Part shown: piece after piece, positions 1 to 9,367 of the stretch
How positions within the stretch are numbered: position 1 is the first letter of the stretch
Layout of the letters: the number at the start of each line of letters is the position of its first letter
NCBI GenBank assembly: GCA_052401645.1
Contig: CP198939.1
Location: forward strand, 1,302,001 to 1,366,000
From: Arsenophonus sp052401645
Lineage (GTDB): Bacteria > Pseudomonadota > Gammaproteobacteria > Enterobacterales > Enterobacteriaceae
Length of the DNA: 64,000 bases
Direction: 5' to 3'
Translations under genes and position numbers: made by a program
Notes under the pieces: model-generated
What the model saw: the letters and a program-made list of their open reading frames with translations, nothing else
Told to the model about the DNA's origin: nothing
The model's database searches: none

Positions 1-1938
1 ATACTTTTCCGTGATTCTTTTATTTTTATTTAAGTAAAATAAAAATAAAAGATTGTAAATTACTTTAACATAAAACAATATTAATTTTTTGATATTTTAT
101 ATAAAATAAATATATATTTAAATCAAAAATATTACTAATTATAATTTAGAATAATAAATTATTTTGTTAATGAGATTAGAATTTAGTTAAGTTAAATAAC
201 ATCTAATAACAAATATGAAATAATGTTTGACAAAATATCTCTATATATAGATGAAAATTAACTATAAGTAAATAAATATAGTAAAAACTTATTTAAAATA
301 TACTAGTTAAAGCTATTTTAAATTAAAAATATTTATTTTCAATAAATTATATATTATATACTTTATTTATTTATCCATTAAATAGATATCTGCTATTAAA
401 AAATCGAGATAAAATAATTATTTATTAATGTAATTGATATTTTTTTTAAAATTATTTATTTTGATTATTCAATTATCGTATCTTTATTTTTTAAAATTTA
501 CCGTTATAAATTATTTTACTTATTAATGAAATTGTTCTTAAGCAAATTTAATATAATTAAATATTTAAATTAATTAATTTTGAATTTATTTAATATTATA
601 TTTTAACATTTTTAATATATAATTAATATCGTTAAATTAGTTTCGTTAAAATAATAATAAATATTAAATTAATATCGATAATCATCAAAGTTAAATATTT
701 AGTATAAAGATACTTATAGGTTAATAATAAAATAGAAAAATACTTTAATAAAACAATTTTTTTATTAAATAAAATTGTTAATTACAAAATAAAATAAAAA
801 AACAAAATATTCGTTTTATTTAATTATTAATGTTTTATAAAACTTATATATTAATAATAATATAAATAAAAAATAACGTTTAATTTAGCTATTATGAAAA
901 ACTTTATATATAAATTATATAATAGTTTATTACTTGATATTGATATAATAATAATCACTAACTTTATTAATTTCTTGATTATTAATTTATAATAATATTT
1001 TCTATTATTCTATTAAAAAAATAAATATCTAAAAACATATATATATTTTTATATAAGTATTAAAATATAGAAAACATTAATTTATAAAAATATTTTTCAC
1101 CTTATTTGGATTCTAAAAATAATTTAATCATTAAAACATGTTATTTATTAAATTTATATAACTATAACCTTATTATTTATTATGGCAAAGATAAAATAAA
1201 GAGAAGATATTAAGAAGAGTATTGAAACCGAAATAATATAGTAAAAAATTTATCATATATAATAAAATTACTCTTAATTATATTTTAGATAAAATCTATA
1301 TTTAATTAGTAAAATAGATAATAAAATTTATTTATATAATTAAACATAAATATTTATTATTTAAAAAATAAATTAAATAGAATAAAATAAATCACTATAA
1401 TTAAGATTAATTATATCAAAGTAAATAAAAAATAGATTTTTTTATAATATTAAGTTAATAGTAAATATTATTCTTTACAATATTAAAAATGAAACAAAAT
1501 GTAATGAATTATCTTATCTATTTTATTCATAACTAAAATAAAATTATTTAGAATAACAAAAAAATACTTGGATATTATACTTCAATTTTTTATTTTAAAA
1601 GTATTTATTTTTAATAAGCTTATTAATAAATAAGAAGTATTACTTTATATTAACTTAATATACTACAAAACAGATTAAAATGAATTAAAATATTAAAACT
1701 TGAGAATTTTTTATAAATTATATCCTAATAATATATAAATAAAAATTACATACTAAAATAGTAAAACAATATTTTAAATATGTTTATCTGTATCAAAGAA
1801 TAACATACAATTAGAATTATATATAAAAATACTTAATATATAAATTATATATTTATTAAAAATAAAAGATAAAAAATATTTGTATATATTTTCATTTTGA
1901 TATCATCGAGTTTATTTTAATTATATAAGGATTGGTGA
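1..1938. other. AT-rich non-coding stretch upstream of ligA
   Basis: No credible reading frame, tRNA or insertion sequence is visible on either strand. In enterics zipA (about 1 kb) normally sits directly upstream of ligA in the same direction; here that place holds only A/T-rich sequence, so zipA has been lost from its ancestral locus. The one patch with a less extreme composition, about 1174-1246, reads like a very short coding remnant with an in-frame stop after five codons; it is too degraded to identify. Confidence 0.8.
1927..1931 (+). promoter_or_regulatory. ribosome binding site deciding the ligA GTG start
   Basis: AAGGA lies 7 nt before the GTG at 1939. The tandem GTG GTG that follows has no in-frame ATG alternative near the expected N-terminus, so this site supports a GTG start for ligA. 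Confidence 0.6.
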
Positions 1939-3948
1939 GTGGTGAAAAAACAACAAAATTACATTATATCACTTAAACAACAATTAAAGTATCATGAATA
2001 TCTATATCATGTATTAGATACACCTGAAATACCTGATATAGAATATGATAATATGATGAAAAAATTAAAAAAAATTGAAAGTAAGTACCCAGAATTGATC
2101 ACTGGTGATTCACCAACACAACAAGTTGGAGCTACATCTTTAACGACTTTTAAAGAGGTACAACATAAAATAATGATGTTGTCCTTGGATAACATTTTCA
2201 ATGAAAAAGGTTATTTAGCTTTTTATAATCGGGTGCGAGATCGTTTAAAAAATAAAAACGAGTTGACATTTTGCTGCGAGCTTAAATTAGATGGTTTAGC
2301 AGTTAACTTATTATATAAACGAGGTGAATTGATACAAGCAGGAACACGTGGTAATGGTTCAATTGGTGAAAATATTACAGCTAATATTCGTAACATTCAA
2401 ACAATCCCATTTTATTTATCTGGAGATAATATTCCTGAGCATATTGAAATTCGCGGTGAAGTTTTTATGACTCATTTTAATTTCAAAAGATTGAATGATG
2501 AAACTATCCGTAATAACGGTAAAATTTTTTCAAATCCACGTAATGCTGCAGCAGGTTCATTACGACAACTTAATCCAAATGTAACTGCTAAGAGGCAATT
2601 ATCTTTTTTTTGTTATGGGTTTGGATCAGTATCAGGCGGTATATTACCTTCTAGTCAGTATCAATGTTTAATGCAATTTAAAAAATGGGGGTTACCAGTT
2701 AGTGATAAAGTAACACTTTGCAAAAATAATAAAGAAGTTTTATCATATTATCATAATATTAAACATAATCGTTTAGATTTAGGTTTTGATGTTGATGGTA
2801 TAGTTATTAAAGTTGATTCATTACAATTACAAGAAGAATTAGGTTTTATTACTAAAGCTCCTCGTTGGGCTACAGCATTCAAATTTCCTTCTCAAGAACA
2901 ACTTACATTGTTAGATGATATTGAATTTCAAGTTGGACGTACTGGGACTATCACACCAGTTGCTAGGTTATGTCCTGTACAGATTAATGGTGTAATTGTA
3001 AGTAATGCAACATTACACAATGCTAATGAAATAAAACGTTTAGATATACGTATTGGTGACACTGTTGTTATTCGTAGAGCAGGTGATGTAATTCCTCAAA
3101 TTATTAGTGTACTTATTGATCGACGTCCTAATGATAGCCAAAAAATTAAGTTTCCTGTTAATTGTCCTGTTTGCGGTTCAGTTATTGAGAATGTAGAAGG
3201 TGAAGTCATTAATCGTTGTACAGGTGGTTTAATTTGTGCAGCACAATGTAAAGGTGCCTTAAATCACTTTGTTTCACGACTAGCAATGAATATTAACGGA
3301 ATTGGTGATAAGATTATTGATCAATTAGTTGATAAAGGATATGTAAAAACAGTTGCCGACCTTTATAATTTAAATATTAATATTTTAATAAAATTAAAAG
3401 GAATGGGGCCAAAATCTGTACAAAATATAATTAATGCACTTAATAAATCTAAACAAACAACATTATCTCGTTTTATTTATGCATTAGGTATTCGAAAAGT
3501 TGGAGAAGTAATAGCGAACAATTTAGCATCACATTACGGGACACTAATTGTATTGATGAAAGCGGATATAGAGTCATTAAGAAATGTACAAAATGTTGGT
3601 GAAATAGTTGCTAATCATATTATTAATTTTTTCCATGAACTTCATAATTTAGATGTTATTAATGAATTACTAAACAAAATTAGTATTACTTGTCCAGAAA
3701 TATTAGTTAAAAAAACAGATAATATATTTAATGGTAAAACTATAGTTTTAACTGGTAAAATAAATTATTTAACTCGTAGTGAGATTAAAGACAAATTAAT
3801 ATTACTTGGTGCAAAAATCATAAGTAGTGTTTCTAATAAAATTGATTTTTTAATTACAGGTAAAAATCCTGGTTATAAATTGTTAAGAGCAAGTGAATTA
3901 GGAATAAAAATTCTTAATGAAGATGAATTAAAAATATTATTAAAATGA
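1939..3948 (+). CDS. ligA: NAD-dependent DNA ligase LigA
   Basis: LigA seals nicks in duplex DNA using NAD+ during Okazaki-fragment joining and repair. The 669-aa product is almost the E. coli length (671). An N-terminal domain is followed by the adenylation domain with the lysine motif CELKLDG (nucleophile K116), an OB fold, a four-cysteine zinc finger beginning C409-P-V-C412, helix-hairpin-helix repeats, and a C-terminal BRCT domain from about residue 595. Translation probably starts at GTG 1939. In enterics the gene follows zipA; here it stands alone between non-coding stretches of 1.9 and 1.7 kb. It lies near gltX and tRNA-Ala as in E. coli, so synteny supports orthology. No truncation or missing catalytic residue was seen. 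Confidence 0.98.
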   Translation: MVKKQQNYIISLKQQLKYHEYLYHVLDTPEIPDIEYDNMMKKLKKIESKYPELITGDSPTQQVGATSLTTFKEVQHKIMMLSLDNIFNEKGYLAFYNRVRDRLKNKNELTFCCELKLDGLAVNLLYKRGELIQAGTRGNGSIGENITANIRNIQTIPFYLSGDNIPEHIEIRGEVFMTHFNFKRLNDETIRNNGKIFSNPRNAAAGSLRQLNPNVTAKRQLSFFCYGFGSVSGGILPSSQYQCLMQFKKWGLPVSDKVTLCKNNKEVLSYYHNIKHNRLDLGFDVDGIVIKVDSLQLQEELGFITKAPRWATAFKFPSQEQLTLLDDIEFQVGRTGTITPVARLCPVQINGVIVSNATLHNANEIKRLDIRIGDTVVIRRAGDVIPQIISVLIDRRPNDSQKIKFPVNCPVCGSVIENVEGEVINRCTGGLICAAQCKGALNHFVSRLAMNINGIGDKIIDQLVDKGYVKTVADLYNLNINILIKLKGMGPKSVQNIINALNKSKQTTLSRFIYALGIRKVGEVIANNLASHYGTLIVLMKADIESLRNVQNVGEIVANHIINFFHELHNLDVINELLNKISITCPEILVKKTDNIFNGKTIVLTGKINYLTRSEIKDKLILLGAKIISSVSNKIDFLITGKNPGYKLLRASELGIKILNEDELKILLK

Positions 3949-5664
3949 TTAATATCATATGTATTTTATACATAAAAATTATTATTTTAAATAATTTAAT
4001 TTTATTATCTATTAAATCATTATCAATTAGTTACTTATAAATTAAATAGATAAATTACTTATTTAATTACTATTTTGACAATTAAAATAGTAGTGAGATT
4101 GATTTGCATAATATCTTAATGATAAAACTATTTATTAAAAATATTTTAAAATATTTATATTTTTATTTTTACTTTCTTTTATATATTATTTCTATTTATT
4201 ATTATATTAGTTTTTAACTAAAAGTAATTAAAATTAGTATTTATATTTATCAGACTAATAAAATATCAGTTATTAAATTAATAAACTGATTCTTTTTTAT
4301 TCAAAAATTATATAAGGATTTATTTTTATATTTATAAATTCTTAGATCGACTATTTATTCATATGATAACAAAAACAATATTTTATATTTATTAGCAATA
4401 ATGAATATAAATTATATTACTTTATTTTTTATATTTATGCTTTTTATTTAAAATTATTTAGAAATTAATTCTAATACAACTATATATTAATATAATATAT
4501 TTATAATTAAGATAATTTTATATTAATAATAAGATTTAATAGAGCTAACAATATAAAAATTGATAATTTCAATCCATTAATTTTGATAATTATAAATTTT
4601 ATTTTAAAAAATATTAAAATAATATATTAGCATAAAAATATCTCATATATATTAAAAAATAATATTATATCTGCGGTTTTATACTAAATATTTTATTTTT
4701 ATACTAATCATAAATAATATTTAATATACTTATATAAACTATTATTAATTAATATTTTTTAATTTTAAAATATTAATTAAGTCAGTAAGTAGTATTTGTG
4801 ATAAAAAATTTTTTAAAATTTTAATTTAATATATTTTATTGATTTTAAAGTTATTTTAAAAATATTGAATATTAATTTATTTTATTACTACTTTTATTTA
4901 AAAACTCCCTTAGTATAAGGAAATAAAAATAAGTTTTTATAATTATTTATATCACTGTGTTTTTTGTTTATTGATTTAAATCTAAGTAAATATTATAAAT
5001 ATATACTTAACTTAAAGTTGATATTTATCATGAAAATAAAATTATTTACTAAAAATTTCTTATTATTAATATTTTAAATAATTTTAAAATTAAATTACCT
5101 GTTTAATTCAAACAGTATTTTATTAATCTTTTTTGTTTTTTTTGCTAACTTATCAATATAGAAATATATCATATAAGTAATAAAAACCTCAATCAAAATT
5201 AAGATTTTATTTATAATTTTAATATTAAAATTGTCATATTTTTATAATACTAAGATTAATTTTATTTCATTTTTAAAAATAAAAAATATTTTTAAAATTA
5301 CTTAATATTTTATTATATAAATCAGTATTTTTATTAAAAATATTTAATTTTTCTTTACTAATAAATATAATTGGATATTTATATTTAGAAATATAATTAT
5401 ACAACATTTATCATTTACATTAATATATAATTTATTAAATATAATAGAGATATTTTAATTAATTTATAAAGAAAATATTTACTTTACTTTTATATGTAAA
5501 TATAAAACTTTTTATCAAGTAAAAAATTAAATAATTAAATAAAAATAAATTTTTTATTTGAAAAATAATATGGATAAATAATTTATTTTAAACAACTATT
5601 ATATTTAAAATAAGTAATAAAATATTTAACGTTAATTAAAATATATTTATTAAAATTTAAATTT
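3949..5664. other. non-coding stretch between ligA and tRNA-Ala
   Basis: About 1.7 kb of A/T-rich sequence with no supported gene. In E. coli several genes separate ligA from the alaX-alaW-gltX region; none can be recognised here. A short hairpin (ATGTAT-TTT-ATACAT) lies just after the ligA stop, but it is too weak to call a terminator. Confidence 0.75.
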
Positions 5665-5737
5665 TGGAGTCAAGCGGGATCGAACCGCTAACCTCTTGTA
5701 TGCCATACAAGTGCTCTCCCATATGAGCTATAACCCC
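5665..5737 (-). tRNA. alaW: tRNA-Ala (anticodon GGC)
   Basis: The minus strand folds into a full cloverleaf: a 7-bp acceptor stem GGGGUUA/UGACUCC, D arm GCUC/GAGC, anticodon stem CUUGU/ACAAG around loop AUGGCAU (anticodon GGC), and T arm AGCGG-UUCGAUC-CCGCU. The acceptor keeps the G3:U70 wobble pair that alanyl-tRNA synthetase recognises. The discriminator A is followed by AAA, so the 3' CCA is not encoded, unlike E. coli genes, and must be added by the CCA enzyme. E. coli alaX-alaW lie near gltX in the same orientation; a single copy remains here. Confidence 0.96.
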
Positions 5738-5906
5738 ATCCTTTATGAAGAATTTATTAGATATATAATATATATAATTATTAAAACTAGTGTATAATAT
5801 ATACTAAGTCAATTAATTTAAAATAATGCTTAATAATTAAAATAATTTTCATATAATCTATATGAAAATATAGAATAATATTCTTTATTATACTATTTTA
5901 ATTTTA

Positions 5907-7328
5907 TTAATTAATGGTATTCTTTTGATCTCTAATAAAAAATAAAGCTTTATCTATTCGTTCCAATGAAGTAATTTGACCAATAGCATGTATAATAGCA
6001 TCAATATTTGGTGATTTATCACCACCAGTTACCGCGATACGAAGTGGCATAGTTACTTTTCCGATATTCATTTCAAGTTCTTTCGCTGTAGATTCAATTA
6101 CATGATAGATATTTTTACATGTCCAATTATTAATTGTTTCTAATTTTCTCCTTACAATTTCTAATGGCAAATACGATACAAGGTCTAAATATTTTTTAGC
6201 AGGTTCAGCATTAAATAAATTAAAGTCTTGATACAAATAACGACATGAATTTGCTATTTCTTTTAATGTTTTACAACGCTTACCTAGAAGTTTAACTAAA
6301 TTTATTAACGTTGGTCCAGTTTGAATATCTATACCTAACTGTTCAATATGCCATGCTAAATGAGTGGCAACATATTCAGCCGGTAATGAATTTATATAAT
6401 AATGATTAAGCCATAATAATTTATGAGTATTAAATATACCAGCTGATTTATTTATTGCATCCAAAGAAAAATAATTAACCATCTCATCTAGACTAAAAAT
6501 TTCCTGATCCCCATGCGACCAGCCTAAACGAATTAAATAATTTAACACAGCTTCTGGTAGATAACCATCATCACGGTATTGCATTATACTAATTGGGTGA
6601 TTACGCTTAGATATTTTTTTTAAGTTATCATTTAAAATCATTGAAACATGAGCATATACAGGTATTGGTGCGCATAGAGCAGTTAATATGTTAATTTGTC
6701 GTGGAGTATTGTTAATATGATCCTCACCACGAATGACATGAGTAATCTTCATATCCCAATCATCAATAACAACACAAAAATTATATGTAGGAGAACCATT
6801 AGTACGTCTTATAATAAGATCATCTAACTCAATATTACTAAATTTAATTAAACCACGGATTTTATCTTCAAAAATAACAGATCCTTCCTTTGGATTACGA
6901 AAACGAACTACATGTGATTTATTTGGTATATAATTATAAACTTGATCACGACAAAAACCATCATAACGAGGTTTTTCACCTCTAGATATCTGTTTTTCAC
7001 GTAAACTATCTAACCTTTTTTTTGAACAGTAACAGCGATAAGCTGTTAATTCAGAAATCATTTGATCAATAACTTCATTATATCTATCAACTCGCTTGGT
7101 TTGATAGTAAGGGCCTTCATCCCAATTTAAATTTAACCACTTCATTCCATCTATTATAGAATTAATAGCTTCTTTTGTTGAACGCTCAGAATCAGTATCT
7201 TCAATACGTAAAACAAATTCTCCTTTATTATGTCGGCTATAAAGCCATGAATATAATGCAGTACGAGCATTCCCAAGATGTAGGCAACCAGTTGGACTTG
7301 GTGCAAAACGTGTTTTTATTTTATTCAT
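5907..7328 (-). CDS. gltX: glutamyl-tRNA synthetase GltX
   Basis: This class I synthetase charges tRNA-Glu with glutamate. At 473 aa it matches the E. coli enzyme (471). The Rossmann fold begins with FAPSPTG, followed by the HIGH-type motif as H17-L-G-N20. The inserted Zn-binding knuckle keeps C99, C101 and C126, but the fourth ligand (E. coli His127) is Asp128. The KMSKS-type motif is K238-I-S-K-R242, followed by NHP where the family usually has HGA. The C-terminal half (anticodon-binding cage) is full length. The start is the only ATG consistent with the conserved N-terminus. It is divergent from the tRNA-Val/Lys pair, exactly as in enterics. The atypical motif residues are the only odd features; the frame is intact. 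Confidence 0.97.
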   Translation of the reverse strand: MNKIKTRFAPSPTGCLHLGNARTALYSWLYSRHNKGEFVLRIEDTDSERSTKEAINSIIDGMKWLNLNWDEGPYYQTKRVDRYNEVIDQMISELTAYRCYCSKKRLDSLREKQISRGEKPRYDGFCRDQVYNYIPNKSHVVRFRNPKEGSVIFEDKIRGLIKFSNIELDDLIIRRTNGSPTYNFCVVIDDWDMKITHVIRGEDHINNTPRQINILTALCAPIPVYAHVSMILNDNLKKISKRNHPISIMQYRDDGYLPEAVLNYLIRLGWSHGDQEIFSLDEMVNYFSLDAINKSAGIFNTHKLLWLNHYYINSLPAEYVATHLAWHIEQLGIDIQTGPTLINLVKLLGKRCKTLKEIANSCRYLYQDFNLFNAEPAKKYLDLVSYLPLEIVRRKLETINNWTCKNIYHVIESTAKELEMNIGKVTMPLRIAVTGGDKSPNIDAIIHAIGQITSLERIDKALFFIRDQKNTIN

Positions 7329-7629
7329 TACAATTATTTTAACAACCTTTTTATATTAAACTTAGTGATTGATAAATTTATAGATAATTATCTTATCACT
7401 GTAATCAGATTCCTCAATATAGTTAGCCATAATATTAATATTTTATTTTGTTTAATTTAATATAAAATAGTTGCTTATACAAATAAATTTTCTAAACTAA
7501 ATACGTTTAAATATCATTTAATATATAATAAAATATGAATTTTACTTAATTTTATATTAAATTGATATTTTTTTTCAAAAAACCATTGACTCATGCAGAA
7601 CTATCAATATAATTCACCTCCATTAATGT
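7329..7629. other. divergent intergenic region between gltX and tRNA-Val
   Basis: About 300 bases with no gene. It must hold the gltX promoter (minus strand) and holds a clear promoter for the tRNA pair (plus strand). On the minus strand TTGAGG (complement of 7412-7417) followed 16 nt later by TAAGAT is a possible but weak gltX promoter. Confidence 0.6.
7586..7613 (+). promoter_or_regulatory. sigma-70 promoter for the tRNA-Val/tRNA-Lys unit
   Basis: TTGACT (7586-7591; consensus TTGACA) is separated by 16 bp from a perfect TATAAT (7608-7613). The tRNA-Val 5' end is at 7630, so the leader would be only about 10 nt. The spacer is clearly less AT-rich than the flanks, which argues that the site is under selection and is not a chance match in AT-rich DNA. 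Confidence 0.8.
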
Positions 7630-7705
7630 AGGCGATTAGCTCAGTTGGTAGAGTATCTCCCTTACAAGGAGAGGGTCATCAGTTCAAATCTGATATCGCC
7701 TACCA
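7630..7705 (+). tRNA. valU: tRNA-Val (anticodon UAC)
   Basis: Cloverleaf: acceptor AGGCGAU/AUCGCCU, D arm GCUC/GAGU, anticodon stem UCUCC/GGAGA with loop CUUACAA (anticodon UAC), and T arm AUCAG-UUCAAAU-CUGAU. Discriminator A73 is followed by an encoded CCA (7703-7705). The first pair is A1-U72 where E. coli has G1-C72. E. coli carries valU-valX-valY-lysV divergently from gltX; only one valine copy remains here. It is probably co-transcribed with tRNA-Lys 58 nt downstream. Confidence 0.97.
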
Positions 7706-7763
7706 TTTATATAAAAATAATGTATTATTTATATATATCTTATAATATGTTTATTTTTAATAT

Positions 7764-7836
7764 GGGTCGTTAGCTCAGTTGGTAGAGCAGTTGACTTTTA
7801 ATCAATTGGTCACAGGTTCAAATCCTGTACGACCCA
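7764..7836 (+). tRNA. lysV: tRNA-Lys (anticodon UUU)
   Basis: The sequence is nearly identical to E. coli tRNA-Lys: acceptor GGGUCGU/ACGACCC, anticodon loop CUUUUAA (anticodon UUU), T arm ACAGG-UUCAAAU-CCUGU. After discriminator A73 (7836) the genome reads CTA and not CCA, so the encoded 3' end has decayed and must be completed after transcription. It is the second gene of the tRNA-Val/Lys unit. No convincing terminator follows; a 7-bp AT hairpin at 7856-7870 is weak. Confidence 0.97.
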
Positions 7837-9344
7837 CTAATTAAAATAATGAATTAGTATTTTAAATACTGCTTCTAGTTTATTAAATAATCTACTTTAG
7901 ATATTTATGTTTAAAAAATATAAATATTTTAATATTTATTAATGTATGTATGATAATATGAAGGAGTACACATTTATATAAGTAACATAATTAGTTTATC
8001 TCTGTTAATTTAATATTTTTAATATTTCATAAAATAATTAAAAGTAACAATTAATTAAATTATTAACTAATTTAACAATAGATTATAAATCTATAAACTA
8101 ATAAATTTTCGATTCTACTTATTTTAATATTTTCGATATGATAAAAAATCAAATTACTTAATAATTTTTTTATTAGAGAAAAGTTGTTCTACTATTAACC
8201 ATAGTTATAGTCTATTTAATTTTATTAATAAATAATAATTAATGATATCTTTGTTTATGATTGAAAATAACTTCACAAAACTCTTTTTAGTACAATAATT
8301 GTAACAATTTTATATTATATTTATTATTTTTATTATATAAATTATAAAATTAATCTTTAAATATCAATTTAAGAGATGATTCTAAACTAGTACATACACA
8401 TATATAAATATTTTACTATATAATTAAAAAATTTATTAATTAATTTAATTAAATAGTAATATTTTTTTAAAAGTGTATTTCTTATATATTTCTATAATAT
8501 ATTATTATATTTTAAATCGAATTTTTTTTCATAAAATAAATTTATTGATTTATTTAAATTTATTTTATAAATAATGAAGAAAAAATTTCTTTAAATGATA
8601 AAAAATATTTTTTATGATATTTAAAAAGAAAAGATCAAGATGGTTTTTCTAAATAAAATTCAGAAACTTTATATCTCTTATTTTTTTATTTATTTTCTAT
8701 ATTTATATAATGCATAAACTTATAATTTATTATTGTTATATTTAATAATCTAATTTTATTTTATTAAAGCTGATATTTTACATCATTTTATAGATTATTT
8801 TTATTATCTTTAAATATAATCTATAATTGTCATCTATTTTAATAGAATATTAAAAAGTTAATTTATTTTATTTCATTTAACATTTAATATTTATTAGTGT
8901 ACATAATATCCAGTAATAATTTTTATTTATCGCTGATTTCTTATAGAATCAATTTTAATAACAGTCATTTATTTAATTATATATTAATTAACTTTATTTA
9001 TAATTAAAGAATTTATATTTCATTGTATAATTAAATCTTGTTATTATATATTTATTAACTTAAAATAGTTTTTTTGTTATAAATAAAAGTAATTATATTT
9101 TATATAAAAAGATTATCCAATATATAATTCAATTTTTAATGTTTACTTTGATATTTTATTTCTTATTTAACTTTAAGTGTAAATAAGAAAGTTATATTTA
9201 TATAAAACTTATTTTTAAATATGAGTAATTGAATTATATTTATAATTAATTATATTATAAATTTGATATTTTTTTAAAATTAAAATATCTATATTATATT
9301 AATATCTTAAAGTAATAATATCTATATCAGTATTTAAAATATTA

Positions 9345-9367
9345 ATTCTACTTTAATAAAGTAGAAT
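9345..9367. repeat. short perfect palindrome, 11-bp arms
   Basis: Arm ATTCTACTTTA, a one-base centre, and its exact complement. It lies within the desert with no gene nearby. It could be chance at this base composition. Confidence 0.6.

Noticed and set aside
5784..5812. Promoter for tRNA-Ala on the minus strand (TTGACT, complement of 5807-5812)
   Set aside because: The -35 matches well, but no acceptable -10 lies at 16-18 bp spacing.
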